A stretch of DNA of 64,000 bases from Ligustrum vulgare (Eukaryota > Streptophyta > Magnoliopsida > Lamiales > Oleaceae), in the NCBI GenBank assembly GCA_963555705.1, contig OY743170.1, forward strand, positions 13,493,096 to 13,557,095, given 5' to 3'. Positions 21,311 through 32,710 of the stretch are shown in pieces. The translations under genes were made by a program, and so were the position numbers. The first letter of the stretch is position 1; each line of letters starts with the position of its first letter. The notes beneath the pieces are model-generated. The model searched no databases. It was given only the letters and a program-made list of their open reading frames with translations, and was not told the DNA's origin.

Positions 21311-23456
21311 GTAGGAAAAATGTGATGTTAAAGGCTGGATTGAGAAAGGGGCACAAAAATACGATAGATTGAGTGAACGATCATGGTGGGAAAAATGGGG
21401 GAGAGCATTATGATGGGATATGATCAGTCCTAAAATGGTTATTTTTCTTTTCGTCACTTTCTTCCGAGATATAGTTGTCATCCTTATGTTTCTATTTTTT
21501 TTTTTTTGTTTCTAATTAACCAAGACTGAGGTCAAGATATAACAACAATGAGATCTTTTAGCTAAATTAATCTGGCACCTTAAGAATCTCTTCAAAATAA
21601 TGCCTATTGATGCCTGTTTCTTTCTTTTTTCCTTCTTTTCCGTCTTTGAACCTTTTATAAGGTTACCAATACCATGCTGGGGAATTGTTTTTTGTTTCAC
21701 ATTTTGGTTCCACAGTGGGTAGAAAGCTCTATATCAATAATGAAGGAGCAAAGCATTTTTGTGAATCTTGATGCTGAAACTTTTCTACCTAAAGAAAACT
21801 TAGTTTAGGATGTTTCTTTCTGTTTCCATTCATCACTGACACTACGATTGCATGAAAAACATTAACAGGAACTATTGAAATGTATAACGTGGATAGTAAA
21901 CTAGTGGCCTGATGGAAATCTCCAACTGGTTGTATCTTCTGTAGTTACTGAAGTTTCGTTTTGCTCATTTGCAAGAAAGACAAATGGGAAGAGACTGAAC
22001 TTGGTACCAAGTGGGGAGACAAGGGGGAAGAAAAATTCTTTGCTGGAATTGGTTTGCGTCAAGGTGAGACATGGGATGTATCACCGAGTGGCCAAAGTAT
22101 GTTTAATCCTTACTCTATTGTAATGAAATCTTTTTCACTTTTTAATCACACATTCCATGGGGGGCCCACTACTTATAATCTACAAAAATCTATACCAAAC
22201 ATAATGTATTTTTGCTAACTGGTTCGTGAGTTGTTAAACTATTGTGTTCATGTATATATGATCTGTATATGAGCTTTGTACATTAAACGTTGTAAAAGAT
22301 CAAGAAAATGAATAAAAGAGCAGAAAAATCCTCGTGTAGATATATAAAAATGGTAGATCAGGAAAACATAGTGTGGTTGGTAGATATGGTAAGGCAGCAG
22401 AACACTTGGGAGGTACATACGGTTGTACTTGTACATGTACTTCTATGTGCAGGTGCTTCTTGCTAATTAATCTAAATAATATTGCTGACCAGATAAGGCG
22501 AGCTGTTAGTTTATACAATAACTATGTCATTTTTGTGATTTCTACTAGAGATGATTGATTGCCATTCCCATGCTTTTTTATCGAGATGATTGAATGAATT
22601 AGATAGGTTGTTTTGTTTATTTCTACAAAATTATTAATTGTTTAATCTTGACCATTGAGATACTATTACAACATAATCACTTATTTGTGTATTCATTATT
22701 AGTGCAAGAAACTAATAGCTCTGCTTTTAACTATTTTTGTATCGAAATTATAGGATGGTCGAGAACATGGGGTGAAGAGCACTTTGGAAATAGGCACGTG
22801 TGCCTTTTGCAACGAACAAGCTTCCATCATTGACGACAATGCTTAATAAAAGGGAAAAATTCTACTTTAGAACATGCTTTCGGCTACGTTTAAAATGTTC
22901 ACATACAAGAATATAAGTAAGATATTATTGTTGACCATAAAATTGAAAGTAAGTTGCTTATTTTGAGCGAGGTAAGGGTTACTTTCATAATAAGCAACTA
23001 TTTTACTTAAAAGTGAGCAAAAGTAACTTATCCAAACATGTTTGGTAATAGAAAGTAAATTTTACTTTATCAATAATAAAAAAAAAAAATCAGATTCATG
23101 TAGAATCGGCTCATTGTTATAGAACTTGATGAACTTTTTATTTTTTTTATTTTTTTGGTGACAGCAAAGTTCTCAAGTATGATAAAAGTACAACTGGAGA
23201 AAGTTGGGATATTGTGGTAGATGAAGAAACATATTATGAGTGAGTCACTATATCCCAATATATCTACAATAGCTCTATCTTCTTGTGTCAGTTTGCTAGG
23301 TTTTCCATTTCTACTTATTAGAGGGCTGATCCCCATTATGGATGGGCCGATGTTGTGGGTGATTCAACTCAGTTGCTGTCCATTCAACCCTGGGAAAGAC
23401 CCCTTGGAAGCTACTCGAATCTTGATTTTGGCTCTACTCCTCCTACAGATGAATAA
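21311..23456 (+). pseudogene. ESV1: ESV1-like (EARLY STARVATION 1) pseudogene, C-terminal exons
   Basis: Five exon-like blocks: 21311-21437, 21976-22096, 22754-22793, 23165-23239 and 23324-23456. They encode the Trp-rich repeats of the plastid starch-associated ESV1/LESV family: GWIEKGAQKYDRLSERSWWE, ETELGTKWGD, RTWGEEHFGN, STTGESWDIVVDEETYYE, and YGWADVVGDSTQLLSIQP. Most junctions keep phase and GT-AG sites. Defects are a one-base insertion followed by an in-frame TGA in the first block, a weakened acceptor before the second, a Trp to Gly change in KWGDKGEEKF, and a GC donor after the third. It ends at TAA 23454-23456. The N-terminal half is absent. Family members bind starch glucans; this copy is unlikely to work. 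Confidence 0.85.
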
Positions 23457-23867
23457 CCAGATGAATCTTTCTCGCTACAATGAAAATAGTTTCAAAAGTT
23501 CACGTGGTTAATTTTCTTTTATAGCTAGGGTTGATAACAGACTTATTCCTTTTTGTTGTACCTTTTGGTCTTATTTCTTTCAACAATTGCAATTGGTTCC
23601 AAAATTTGATGTTGTTTAACGACATGTGATGGATATAAAATATTTTTGTTTGATGAAAACAATTATTTTTCAATTATTTTGTTGGGTTATATGATGAATA
23701 TAAAAATACAGTATTTGACTTCTTTAGGCATTATTTTAAAATTTCGTTTTGCATATGGTCATCGCATGCTATCCATGTATATTAGGGCACAACTGACTCA
23801 AATTTGAGAAGTGTGTTTATTTGCCTGCCTGTTTACATATGTTGTTTTCTAAAATTTCTCCTTTCAG

Positions 23868-24029
23868 GTCGGGGTCTATTTCACTAAAAAGTGTGTAGAG
23901 GCTGGAATGTATGCTATTCAAGCAAGAATGAAGACTGTCACGGAGAAAGATTTTCTAGATGTTGTCAATAAAGTCATCAAGGGGTACCAAAAATTTAGTG
24001 CAACACCAAAGTATATGGTCTACAATTGA
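23868..24029 (+). pseudogene. RPT1: 26S proteasome ATPase RPT1 last-exon fragment
   Basis: After a TTTCAG acceptor the frame encodes [20 protein letters not shown], then [20 protein letters not shown] and a TGA stop. This is the C-terminal end of the RPT1 (subunit 7) AAA-ATPase of the 19S proteasome regulator. The start of the block (VGVYFTKK) does not match the family, and several conserved positions are changed (Arg to Met, Ala to Val). No other RPT1 exon is present nearby. It lies 412 bp downstream of the ESV1 pseudogene on the same strand, which points to multi-gene capture by a mobile element, perhaps a Helitron. Confidence 0.85.
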
Positions 24030-24402
24030 TAATTGTATTGCGTTGAAAATTTATCAATGTTGTGGTGGTGTAAGATGCAACCGTGGATTGTGGTTTCATT
24101 CTTTGTTGTTGAGACAATGCATCAAAGATTGTGGGTTCATTTTTTGTCAATATAATATGTCCGTACATCGCGATTAACGAAATTTGTTCAAGCATGCTAT
24201 TCTTTCAAATGCCCATTTTGATTTCTCGATTGCCATTGTACCTATATTGGATCGTTTTCTATCGTGAACCACAATTTCGAGTGGGGAGTGGGAATTATTA
24301 TTTTATATCCATCAAAAATTCTTAGCAGTGGGTTATTTTAGTGGCAATTTCAAGTAAAGAGTTCACTCATTCATAACTTTATCATGCCAATTTGTTCATT
24401 AA

Positions 24403-24704
24403 GAACATCTCTAATGATTTGTGAGTATTGTAATCTATGTGACACTTGTGTAGATAATTATCTCACCCATATTAATAAAATAGATATTGGATTTTAAAGC
24501 TTATTCCCAATGATATTTGTCTACAATTTATTATATATACATTGTCTATCAAGTTATCTACATCTAGATATAGTATAAGATAATATCTCAGCTACGTCAG
24601 CGTCACATAAACATGCAAACTAACCATTGGAGATTAAATTTTCATATCATTTTTTTTATGTGACAATTTATTTTTTTCCAATTAATATACCATTAGAGAT
24701 GCTC
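24403..24704. mobile_element. Harbinger/Tourist-like MITE
   Basis: 302 bp with terminal inverted repeats GAACATCTCTAATG (left) and CATTAGAGATGCTC (right, complementary with one mismatch). It is flanked by TAA on both sides (24400-24402, 24705-24707), the target preference of PIF/Harbinger MITEs. It has no coding capacity. Confidence 0.78.
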
Positions 24705-24744
24705 TAACACTTCTCATTGTAAAATAATATAAAGATGATGTCAT

Positions 24745-24760
24745 CCATGCATCGCACGGG
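24745..24760 (+). mobile_element. Helitron-like 3' hairpin
   Basis: CCATGCATCGCACGGG is almost the same as the hairpin of the Helitron-type ends at 44100 and 47438, here in plus orientation. A clean CTAG terminus is not visible downstream, so the end is degraded or I have misplaced it. Confidence 0.4.
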
Positions 24761-24775
24761 TGTATAATTGTGTTT

Positions 24776-26056
24776 TATAATAATAAACAATAGTGATCTG
24801 GAAAATCTTGAGGCAGAATCTCTACAGTAGCAATTGGCAACATGTTTGTAGTTTGTACCATGTTTATGTTCTCCCTACTGGGACCCAATCGTGCCAGTTT
24901 CAACTTTCATTATATTGTGGGACCCATTGCCACAAGTCTCTTTCAAGTTTCAGTGTTTCACCTTCATTTCTTCTACCCTTGCCTTTCCCCACCTGGACCA
25001 GGAACAGGAGAAAAAATCCCCACATCTTTCTAGTGAGAGAGAGTGCCCACGAATTCTGGGTTTTATTTAATTTTATTTTATTTTAGCTCCATTTTCTTAC
25101 CCAAAAAAATAAAAACAAAAATCAATGTTCACCTTTGAAATGGCTGAAAAGGTCAAGTTTTGCAGTAGTGTCATATCCAGAGATCTCATCCTCATCTCCA
25201 GTGAAAATTATAGGTGTACGTAGACCATCCCTAGTGGACCATGTTTTTTTAATTGATTAGCTTTTTTCATAACAAAAATGCTTTGTTGTGGCTGTTTTTC
25301 ATTGAACGTTGATAATTGTTATGTTGTTCACGGTGGATAACAGAGTGAAACTGTCGTTCTTAATACTATAATATTTATAAATTAATTTATTTATATTTTT
25401 GATATAAAATGTGTAATTATAAACGAAGAGAAAAAATACGTGTAACTAAAAAATGTTTTGAAAAATTATTTTGTTTATAAAATAGTTTATAGCATTCGTG
25501 TGATAATATGTTTACTCATTTTTTAATCGCTTATATTTTTTCAAAATATTTTTCAACTACATAATTTATTTTGAAAATATTATATATATTTTTATTTATA
25601 AACAAAAAGTTTTTACCCAAGAGATTTAAAAAACAGATGGCTTAGTGGTATCTTGATTGGCATGTGGTTTGGTTCAGAAATAGTTAGACTGCTGGGCAAA
25701 GTTGACAATTGAAAAACTGGAACGTTTTGAGCCCAAATTTGTTCACACAAGTCTTTGGAACCACAATGAAATGTAGATTGATGTGATAATACAGACCAGC
25801 TTTAAACTATACCTCAATTGGAAATCTTTCCGGCATAAATTTCTCAATTCTCAACGTTCCCATTTTTGAAAGATCAAAAATATGTTTGATAAACTTGTTT
25901 ATAAAGAAATTTATAAAGGAAAAAATACATAAATAAGGTGATTAAAAATGTGAATTTTAAAATTGAGATGAAACTTGTATAATTTCAATTATCAAGTTAT
26001 AATTAAGATTAATAAATTAAATTAAATATTTAAAAATGTTATATTAATTACATATA
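24776..26056. other. AT-rich spacer with dispersed repeat
   Basis: No convincing gene. The ORFs at 24793-25086 have no recognisable domain. Between 25360 and 25620 there is a plus-strand and then a reverse copy of the GTGGTTAAAAA-type repeat, forming a loose foldback. Confidence 0.5.
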
Positions 26057-27874
26057 TGTTGACCTATGGTCAATTTGACCTTATTGTTTTGATCATAACA
26101 AACAAGAATTTATTGTATTACTAACAAGTGTGCTTCAAGTGTTTCATGTAATGATAAATATTCAAAGCACTCTATGTTCAAATCGTCTCTCAAAGATATA
26201 AATCAAAATTATGTGATCGAGCACATGAGACGCAAAGAAGATCATGAAAGAATTGAAGATATTCAAAGATCAAAATTGAGGTTGAAAAGCATGACATGAA
26301 GATCAAGAATTCAAACTTACAAGATTAGAGTTGATTTAACATATGTAAAGGTATAACACTCTCAATCTTTAGCGATGAAATTCAACGAGCTCGAAAATGA
26401 TTTTTATGCATCAAGAAACTTATTTGAAAAATTCATCAATTGCATAAAAATGATTTTTCAAATCATAACATGAAATAGTTTTTGGAAAAATAAACTTTTT
26501 GATATTAAAATAAAAATTCATGTTTTTATACTTTCGGTCGACCGAAAGTATATTTGATCGACCGAAAGTCTGGTCGACCGAAATATGAGATCAACCGAAA
26601 GTTTTAACGGCTAGTTTATAACTTTCGGTCGACCGAAAGTCTGGAATCGATCGATCGAAACTGGCTGAAGCTCAATTTTTTGATCTATAAATAGCCATCT
26701 CATTTGCATTCAATTCCAAGAAAAATAGAAGAGATTTTAGAAAAACTTTCTTGTGAAAATTCATTGTTCTTACTTGGTTTTTATTCATCTTTTATTTTCA
26801 TAAAACTTTGATTGATCTAAACTTTGTTTTATCAAATTCATCAAAGTTTTTGGAAGAAAGTTTTGTGAAGATTCTTGGTTTTACATTGTTTAAACTTCTT
26901 CAACATCTTCACACTATATTGGAATTGGAGTGTAAGTCTCTCTTTGTTCTAAACTTGTTTTAATCTTTTAAAAGAGAGAAATTCCAATTAAGGAACTTTG
27001 ATTATTTGTACTACATTTTTCATTATAATTTGAATCATCAAAGTTCCATTGCCTAAACACTTTGAGCTTAACTTATTGTTAATTATTCAAGTGTAGCATC
27101 TCTTGGTACTTAATTTGATTCAATATTTTTAACAAGAGATTATTTTGAAAAACTTTGTTTGATTGCATCGAACTTTTCATTATCATTTGCATCAAAGTTT
27201 TTCTCTAACACTCGAGTTTAATTCATTGTTATCTATTGAAGTGTTAGCTTAACTCTCTCGGTACTTAATTTGAGTATATCATTTGTCAAGAGAGTTATTT
27301 CAATTGTACATTCAATTCATTATATCTTGTGGTTTCGAGAGCCTTGTGAAAACTCGATTGTTGGTTTCGAGAGCCTTGTCAAAACTCGATTGTTGGTTTT
27401 CGAGAGCCTTGTCAAAACTCGATTGTTGGTTTCGAGAGCCGTGTGAAAACTCGATTGTAAAGGATAGGCGCTCCTTGTTGTAAGTCGCTTAAGGATTTGG
27501 TACTCCTTGTTGTAAGTTACCAAAATAGTGGATTTGGCCTTGCTCGTGACGGAGAGCTCGGTAACGGGGGACGTAGATCACGTTGGTTGATTGAACCTCC
27601 ATAAATCGTGTTTGCACTCTCTCATCCCTTTTACTTACTCACATCGCACTTACTCTATGCTATCAATTTACATTGTGCAACGCTTTATCTTAGTGCTATA
27701 CTTGACTTATCAATTAAGTTTACACATATATAGCACACTACATTGATAGTTTAGTAACTTGTAACACTAAGTGCTCATATTTGTACCCATTGGTTTTTAA
27801 GTTTGAGATTATTATCGAAAAAGTTTTATAAACCAATTCACCCCCCTCTTGGTTAGTTTACTCTTGAGCTAACA
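26057..27874 (+). mobile_element. Solo LTR, probably Ty1/copia SIRE-like
   Basis: 1,818 bp starting TGTTGACC and ending AGCTAACA, flanked on both sides by ATATA (26052-26056, 27875-27879), an exact 5-bp target duplication. No internal retrotransposon sequence is present, so it is a solo LTR left by LTR-LTR recombination. CAATTCACCCCCCTCTTGG near the 3' end is typical of long SIRE-type copia LTRs. Inside are a cluster of TCGGTCGACCGA palindromes (26535-26665) and four 32-33 bp tandem units (27333-27459). Confidence 0.9.
27333..27459 (+). repeat. Four tandem 32-bp units in the solo LTR
   Basis: Four consecutive copies of GTTTCGAGAGCCTTGTCAAA plus ACTCGATTGTTG with one- to two-base differences. 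Short ORFs on both strands across it are repeat artefacts. Confidence 0.9.
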
Positions 27875-27884
27875 ATATATTGAT

Positions 27885-29275
27885 GTCACAATATTGTATA
27901 ATTTAAGGTCATAAACACAAATATTTTAGATCACAAATTGATTTCATGACGCATAATTTTTAAATTACAACTAATTTCAAGATCACAAATTATTAAATTA
28001 GCAGGTACTAAAATTTCATCTTAGGTCACAACTTATTTTAAGGTGAAACTTGTATAATTATAAAAATCAGGTTGTAATTAATATTTCAATAACTAAATTA
28101 GAATAATTCAATATTAAATTAATTATTTAACAATATCTGAATCATTCACTGCTTCAAACCTTAATTATATTCTCCCTCTATGTACTACACAGTCATATAA
28201 ACACTCTTAGCCTCTTGAACAGAACACGACGATGCCTTCCACCCATGGCCACACCCTGCGTCGTCGGTCTCCGCCATTGCTTCTATCGCCTCCAACAAGA
28301 ACACAGCTGGGAGGAGCAATTTCACTGTAACCGCGACGCCCCTTTTCCTCTATGGTCACTCCACTTTCACAAATTCGAAACTCTCATAAGTGGTAGCCGC
28401 TGGCAGCGGCAATTCAAAGGTAACTGCGACACGCCGTCACTCTCCTCTAGGCAGCGGCTCCATTGCTAGATCTAAGCATCGAAGCAGCTGCCCCTCTACA
28501 CAAATCTAGCAGTGGCGTCGCTTCTATATCATCACATCGAAGTAGTTGCACCAGTGGCTTCAATGTTTAATCTCTTCTCTATCTGCAAATCTATTGGCGA
28601 GATTTGGAATTTTGTAAGTTTGTTAGTGCAGGTGATAGCGGTGGTTGTGATGCTACACTTTGATTTGCTCGATGATGGTTGGTGTAATGGTGGCAATGAC
28701 GACGGGTTGTGGTTGCTATTTGTGGTTGCAACGGTTTGTAGCTTTGTGGTGGCTGCGAGGTGGTGATTGGGATGGATCTATGTGTGGTGGTGGTGGTTCC
28801 GCCACCGACGTCGGTGGTTGTAGGTTTGGGATGGGAATTGGTGGGTGTGCGATGATGAAGGATGATGATGAAGGATAATGTGTGACGTTTAATTGAATTG
28901 TTGTGACTAATTGTGATTCAAAAATAATTTGTGAACAATTAATAAGTGTGACCATAATTTGTGACATGTTAAATTTGTGATTTGTAATCAAGAAATAGAT
29001 TGTAACCAATTAAATCGATAATTTGTGACAAAAAAATAGTTGTGATCAAATTATTTGATAAATTATGTTTGTGAAATAAACTATGACCAATAAAATTTGT
29101 GATCCGTGATCAAGAAATTTATGATTTGTGAAAATTGTGCTTGAGAAAAAATGGTGACCTATGAAATTAATGATTTGTGACCAATAAAGAATTTGTGACT
29201 CATAATTTGTTAAGCTATAACCAAATAACTCAAGATTTGCGATCAATAAAAAAATAAGTTTGTGTTCAGTGGGAT
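27885..29275. repeat. Inverted-repeat-like arms around a GC-rich core
   Basis: The left arm (about 27885-28060) repeats GATCACAAATT-like words. The right arm (about 28890-29275) repeats the complement, AATTTGTGATC. Between them, about 28200-28880, is a much more GC-rich block with ORFs on the plus strand that I do not recognise (28215-28469, 28512-28766). The layout resembles a foldback or Mutator-type element with captured sequence, but I find no clean termini. Confidence 0.4.
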
Positions 29276-30759
29276 AAACTAGCTAATAGCTGAAAAGTTA
29301 ACTGGGAGCTGAAAGCTAATACACTAAAAAAAAGGCTTTTTTTGATGGAAAAATCCGTCGATAAAAAGGCCATTTTCTATCGGAAATGTTTTTTTTTGAC
29401 GGATTTCAACCCGTCGGAGAAACCCTGGTCAATAATACTTTCCAATGGAAAAATTACGATCGTCCCATCGGAAATTCCAAGAAAATTAAAAAAAGGGGTA
29501 TTAACGCAAATACCCTTATTTTTGAAATATTCACAAAAATACACTTTTGAAATTTTTAGGAAGTAAAAATACTTTGTAAACTTGGGTGTCACTTTTTTAA
29601 TGTTTTTGTCACTTTTTAAATAATTTTGTCACTTTTTAAAAAAGTGACATAATGTCACTTGTTTTTAAAAAATTGATATGTACGTTACTTTTCTCAATAA
29701 AATATAAATTAAAACTTTAGAAAAAATTCATGACTTGTTAATTTTATTCAAAATATTGGAATAATTGTGTCTTTTACATAATGTTACTTTTTATCACTTT
29801 TTCTTTTAATTAAAAAGTGACAAATTGTCATTTTTTTTTACTTGAATGTCAATTTCATTCTTTTCAATATTCATCATTAGCTAACAAATTACAAGTCCAC
29901 AAATATTAATAGATACATTACACAATGTCACTTTTTTTTTCCTTATCACCTTTTGTTTTAACTCACATTCTCTTTTAATTAAAAAAAGTGATACGGTGTC
30001 ACTTTTTAGTAAAACAAAGTGACGTTTTGTTACTTGAATGTCACTTTTTCAATTTTTAATAAAAAAGTGACACAATACACAATGTCACATTTTATCACTT
30101 CTTATTAACTAATTTTAAGCAACTGGAATGAGATTATGCTTCTTTTTTTTTTTTTCTTTGGTTATACTGAAATTATTTTTCTGAGAGGCATTCGTGGCCT
30201 GGTTTCAAGTTATTCCCTCTGAATTGGAGAAGGAAGAAGAGAAGGAATAGTGGAATTCGGCCGAGCTTGTGCTCACTGGTGGATGTGGTCGACAGCGGAG
30301 TAATGAGTAAAATTCTAGGGTTCAGTTACAGCATTGAGATCTGGCAATCTGGAGTGCAATATTTAAAGTAGATTCTGCAATATTTTGATTAAATGCTTAA
30401 CATAATCAAACATCTTCTTTCTGACATTATCATCTTCTAGTGTAAGATTCAGTAGAAATATTATGTTAGTAAGTATAATTTGAAGATTTCTAGAGGGAAT
30501 TTATAACTGGATTGTGAAATGAATGATAGGTGTATGTACTATGAAGTTTCTATCTAGGACTAGGATAAACGGCATGCATGGGACCTTTGTGACGTTAATG
30601 AAACTGTACTGTATTTGAATTGCTGCATTTTTATGGGTAATTTCATGTGTGTTTCCTGTTTGAATTGATGCATTTATATGGGTAATTCCCAGTGCACTCA
30701 AAAAGTGTCATGCTGTCACTTTTTTTTTTTTTTTTTTTTTTTTATAAAAAAAAGTCTCA

Positions 30760-32145
30760 TCTCGCTACTTTTTCATGTGAAATTGATGAATGCAAGAGGC
30801 TTATAGACATCAAGCATGGAGAAGTATCATGTCGTCACTTTTTTTTTTTTAAAAAGTCGCACTCCAGGATTTTTTGATGTGAAGTTGATGAATGCTTGTT
30901 GACATCAAGCATGAAGAAGTGTCATACTATCACTTTTTTTTTACAAAAAAGTCGCAATGCAGAGGGTTTTCTGAGATCAAGCATTGAAGAATTAATCACA
31001 CTCCCATGGATAAGAGGGGAAGTGGGATGAGCAGCTTGCTAATTTCGCAAGGATGGAGTTGGCGTGCAAGGGGCTTGTAATATCTGTTACATGTTAAAAA
31101 AAAAAAAAAAAAAGTCGCAAATTGTCACTTTTTTCATGTGAAGTTGGTGAATGCAATGCGTTTGTGAAATTTCGTGTGTGAAAAAGTGACATAATGTCAA
31201 TTTTTTTTTAAAAAAAGTTGCAACCCGCCACTTTTTCATTTGAAGTTGGTAAACGCAAGGACTTGTGAAATTTCTTATGTGGAAACGTGACAAAATGTCA
31301 CTTTTTTAAAAAAAAGTAGCGACTCGCCACTTTTTTCATGTGAAGTTGGTGAAAGCAAGAGGCTTGTGAAATTTCATACGTGAAAAAGTGACAGAATGTC
31401 ACTTTTTAAAAATAAAAATAAAATACAACCCGCTACTTTTTCATGTGAAGTTGGAGAATATAAGGGGATTGTGGAATTTCTAACGTGAAAAGGTGACAAA
31501 ATGTCACTTTTTTTTAAAAAAAAAAAGTCGCACCCCCACGTTTTCATGTGAAGTTGGTGAATGCAAGGGGCTTGTGAAATATAGTATGTGAAAAAATGAC
31601 AGAATGTCAATTTTTTTTTTTTTTTTAAAAGTCGCATCCCCCAACGTTTTCATGTGGAGTTGGAGAATGCAAGGGCTTGTGAAATTTTGTAGGTGAAAAA
31701 GTGATTAAATATCAAGGGTCTCAATTCGCTACTTTTTCATGTGAAGTTGGTGAATGAAAGAGGCTTGTGAAATTTCGTATGTGAAAAAGTTACAAAAAGT
31801 CACTTTTTTTTTAAAAAAAAAGTCGCAACCCGTCACTTTTTCATGTGAAGTTGGTGAACGCAATGGATTTGTGAAATCTCGTATGTAGAAAAGTGACAGA
31901 ACGTCACTTTTTTTTAAAAAAAAAATCGCTACCCGCCACTTTTTCATGTGAACTTGATGAATGCAAGAGGTCATTAAAATTTATTATGTGAAAAAATCAC
32001 ATAAAGTCACTTTTTTTTAAAAAAAAAGTTGCAAACTCCCCCTTTTTCTTGTGAAGTTAGTGAACGCAAGGACTTGAGAAATTTCGTATGTGAAAAAAAA
32101 AAAAAAAAAGTTACAACCCGTCACTTTTTTTATGTGAAGTTGGCA
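30760..32145. repeat. Satellite-like tandem array, period about 100 bp
   Basis: Thirteen occurrences of TTTTTCATGTGAAGTTGGTG-like sequence, mostly spaced 100-105 bp. The consensus unit also contains AATGCAAGRGGCTTGTGAAA, then AAAAAGTGACATAATGTCAC with T and A runs, then AAAAGTCGCAACCCGCCAC. GTGACATAATGTCAC is a near-perfect palindrome. ORFs on the minus strand through the array (31087-31974) repeat the same peptide and are artefacts. Related GTCACTTTTT words extend upstream from about 29590. Confidence 0.9.
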
Positions 32146-32249
32146 TAACAAAGAATATGGTACAACGTTGGCACAAATATGAGCAAATTGATAAATTTAT
32201 AATTTGGCTTCTCCAACATCTCACATACTGAGTCTGATACCATCTTAAA

Positions 32250-32710
32250 TTACCATGGAGGAAAGGAAGAAATACGTGTATATGTATATATCTGCACTAT
32301 ATAATAAGAGTGAATGGCATTTTACTGTTGGCATTTTCGACCAATGCGACGCCGTTTTGGCCCCATTTCTTTTTGGTTTTCTATTTCTCCTTCTCAACGG
32401 TATCTTTCTCCATTTCCACGCTCAACAGCCCATGCCCTTTACTCTTCACTCTTCCATTTTTCTGACGACCCGCCTCCTTGGCAGTCGCGACGAAGAAATA
32501 ATGTCGACGAGTGGCTTCACGGAGCCGGAGAAATAACGACGATAGTCATGGTTTTCTTCTCAATACTTTTCAGTCTTCCATTTCTCCAGGCACCAGCCTC
32601 CTTGGCTTCAAACCAGTCACAACGTAGCATGTCGACGAGTGGGCTTCAAAACCTACAAATTTTGATAACCTTCAAGCAAAGTGATATACAGAAAGCTTCG
32701 AAGTAAGAGA
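32250..32710 (+). other. Unidentified ORFs after the array, possible captured sequence
   Basis: Overlapping 93- and 130-codon ORFs (32255-32536, 32314-32706) in a less AT-rich block. Neither resembles a known family. TCTGCACTATATAATAAGAG at 32289 is like the 5' end of plant Helitrons, but no partner end is visible. I cannot assign a function. Confidence 0.25.

Noticed and set aside
21961..22218. Reading the ESV1-like block as a complete 85-codon gene
   Set aside because: Homology stops exactly at a consensus donor (GTATGT at 22097) and resumes in later exons, so this is one exon of a longer pseudogene.
24793..25086. 97-codon ORF before the solo LTR
   Set aside because: No domain, low complexity, and overlapped by a second ORF in another frame.
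28215..28878. Plus-strand ORFs in the GC-rich block, one with Gly-rich runs
   Set aside because: No recognisable domain; GC-rich sequence gives long chance ORFs. Kept only as part of an unexplained structure.
31087..31974. Minus-strand ORFs with repeated HQLHMKKWRVATFF-like peptides
   Set aside because: They read through the tandem array of about 100 bp; the unit length simply avoids stops.
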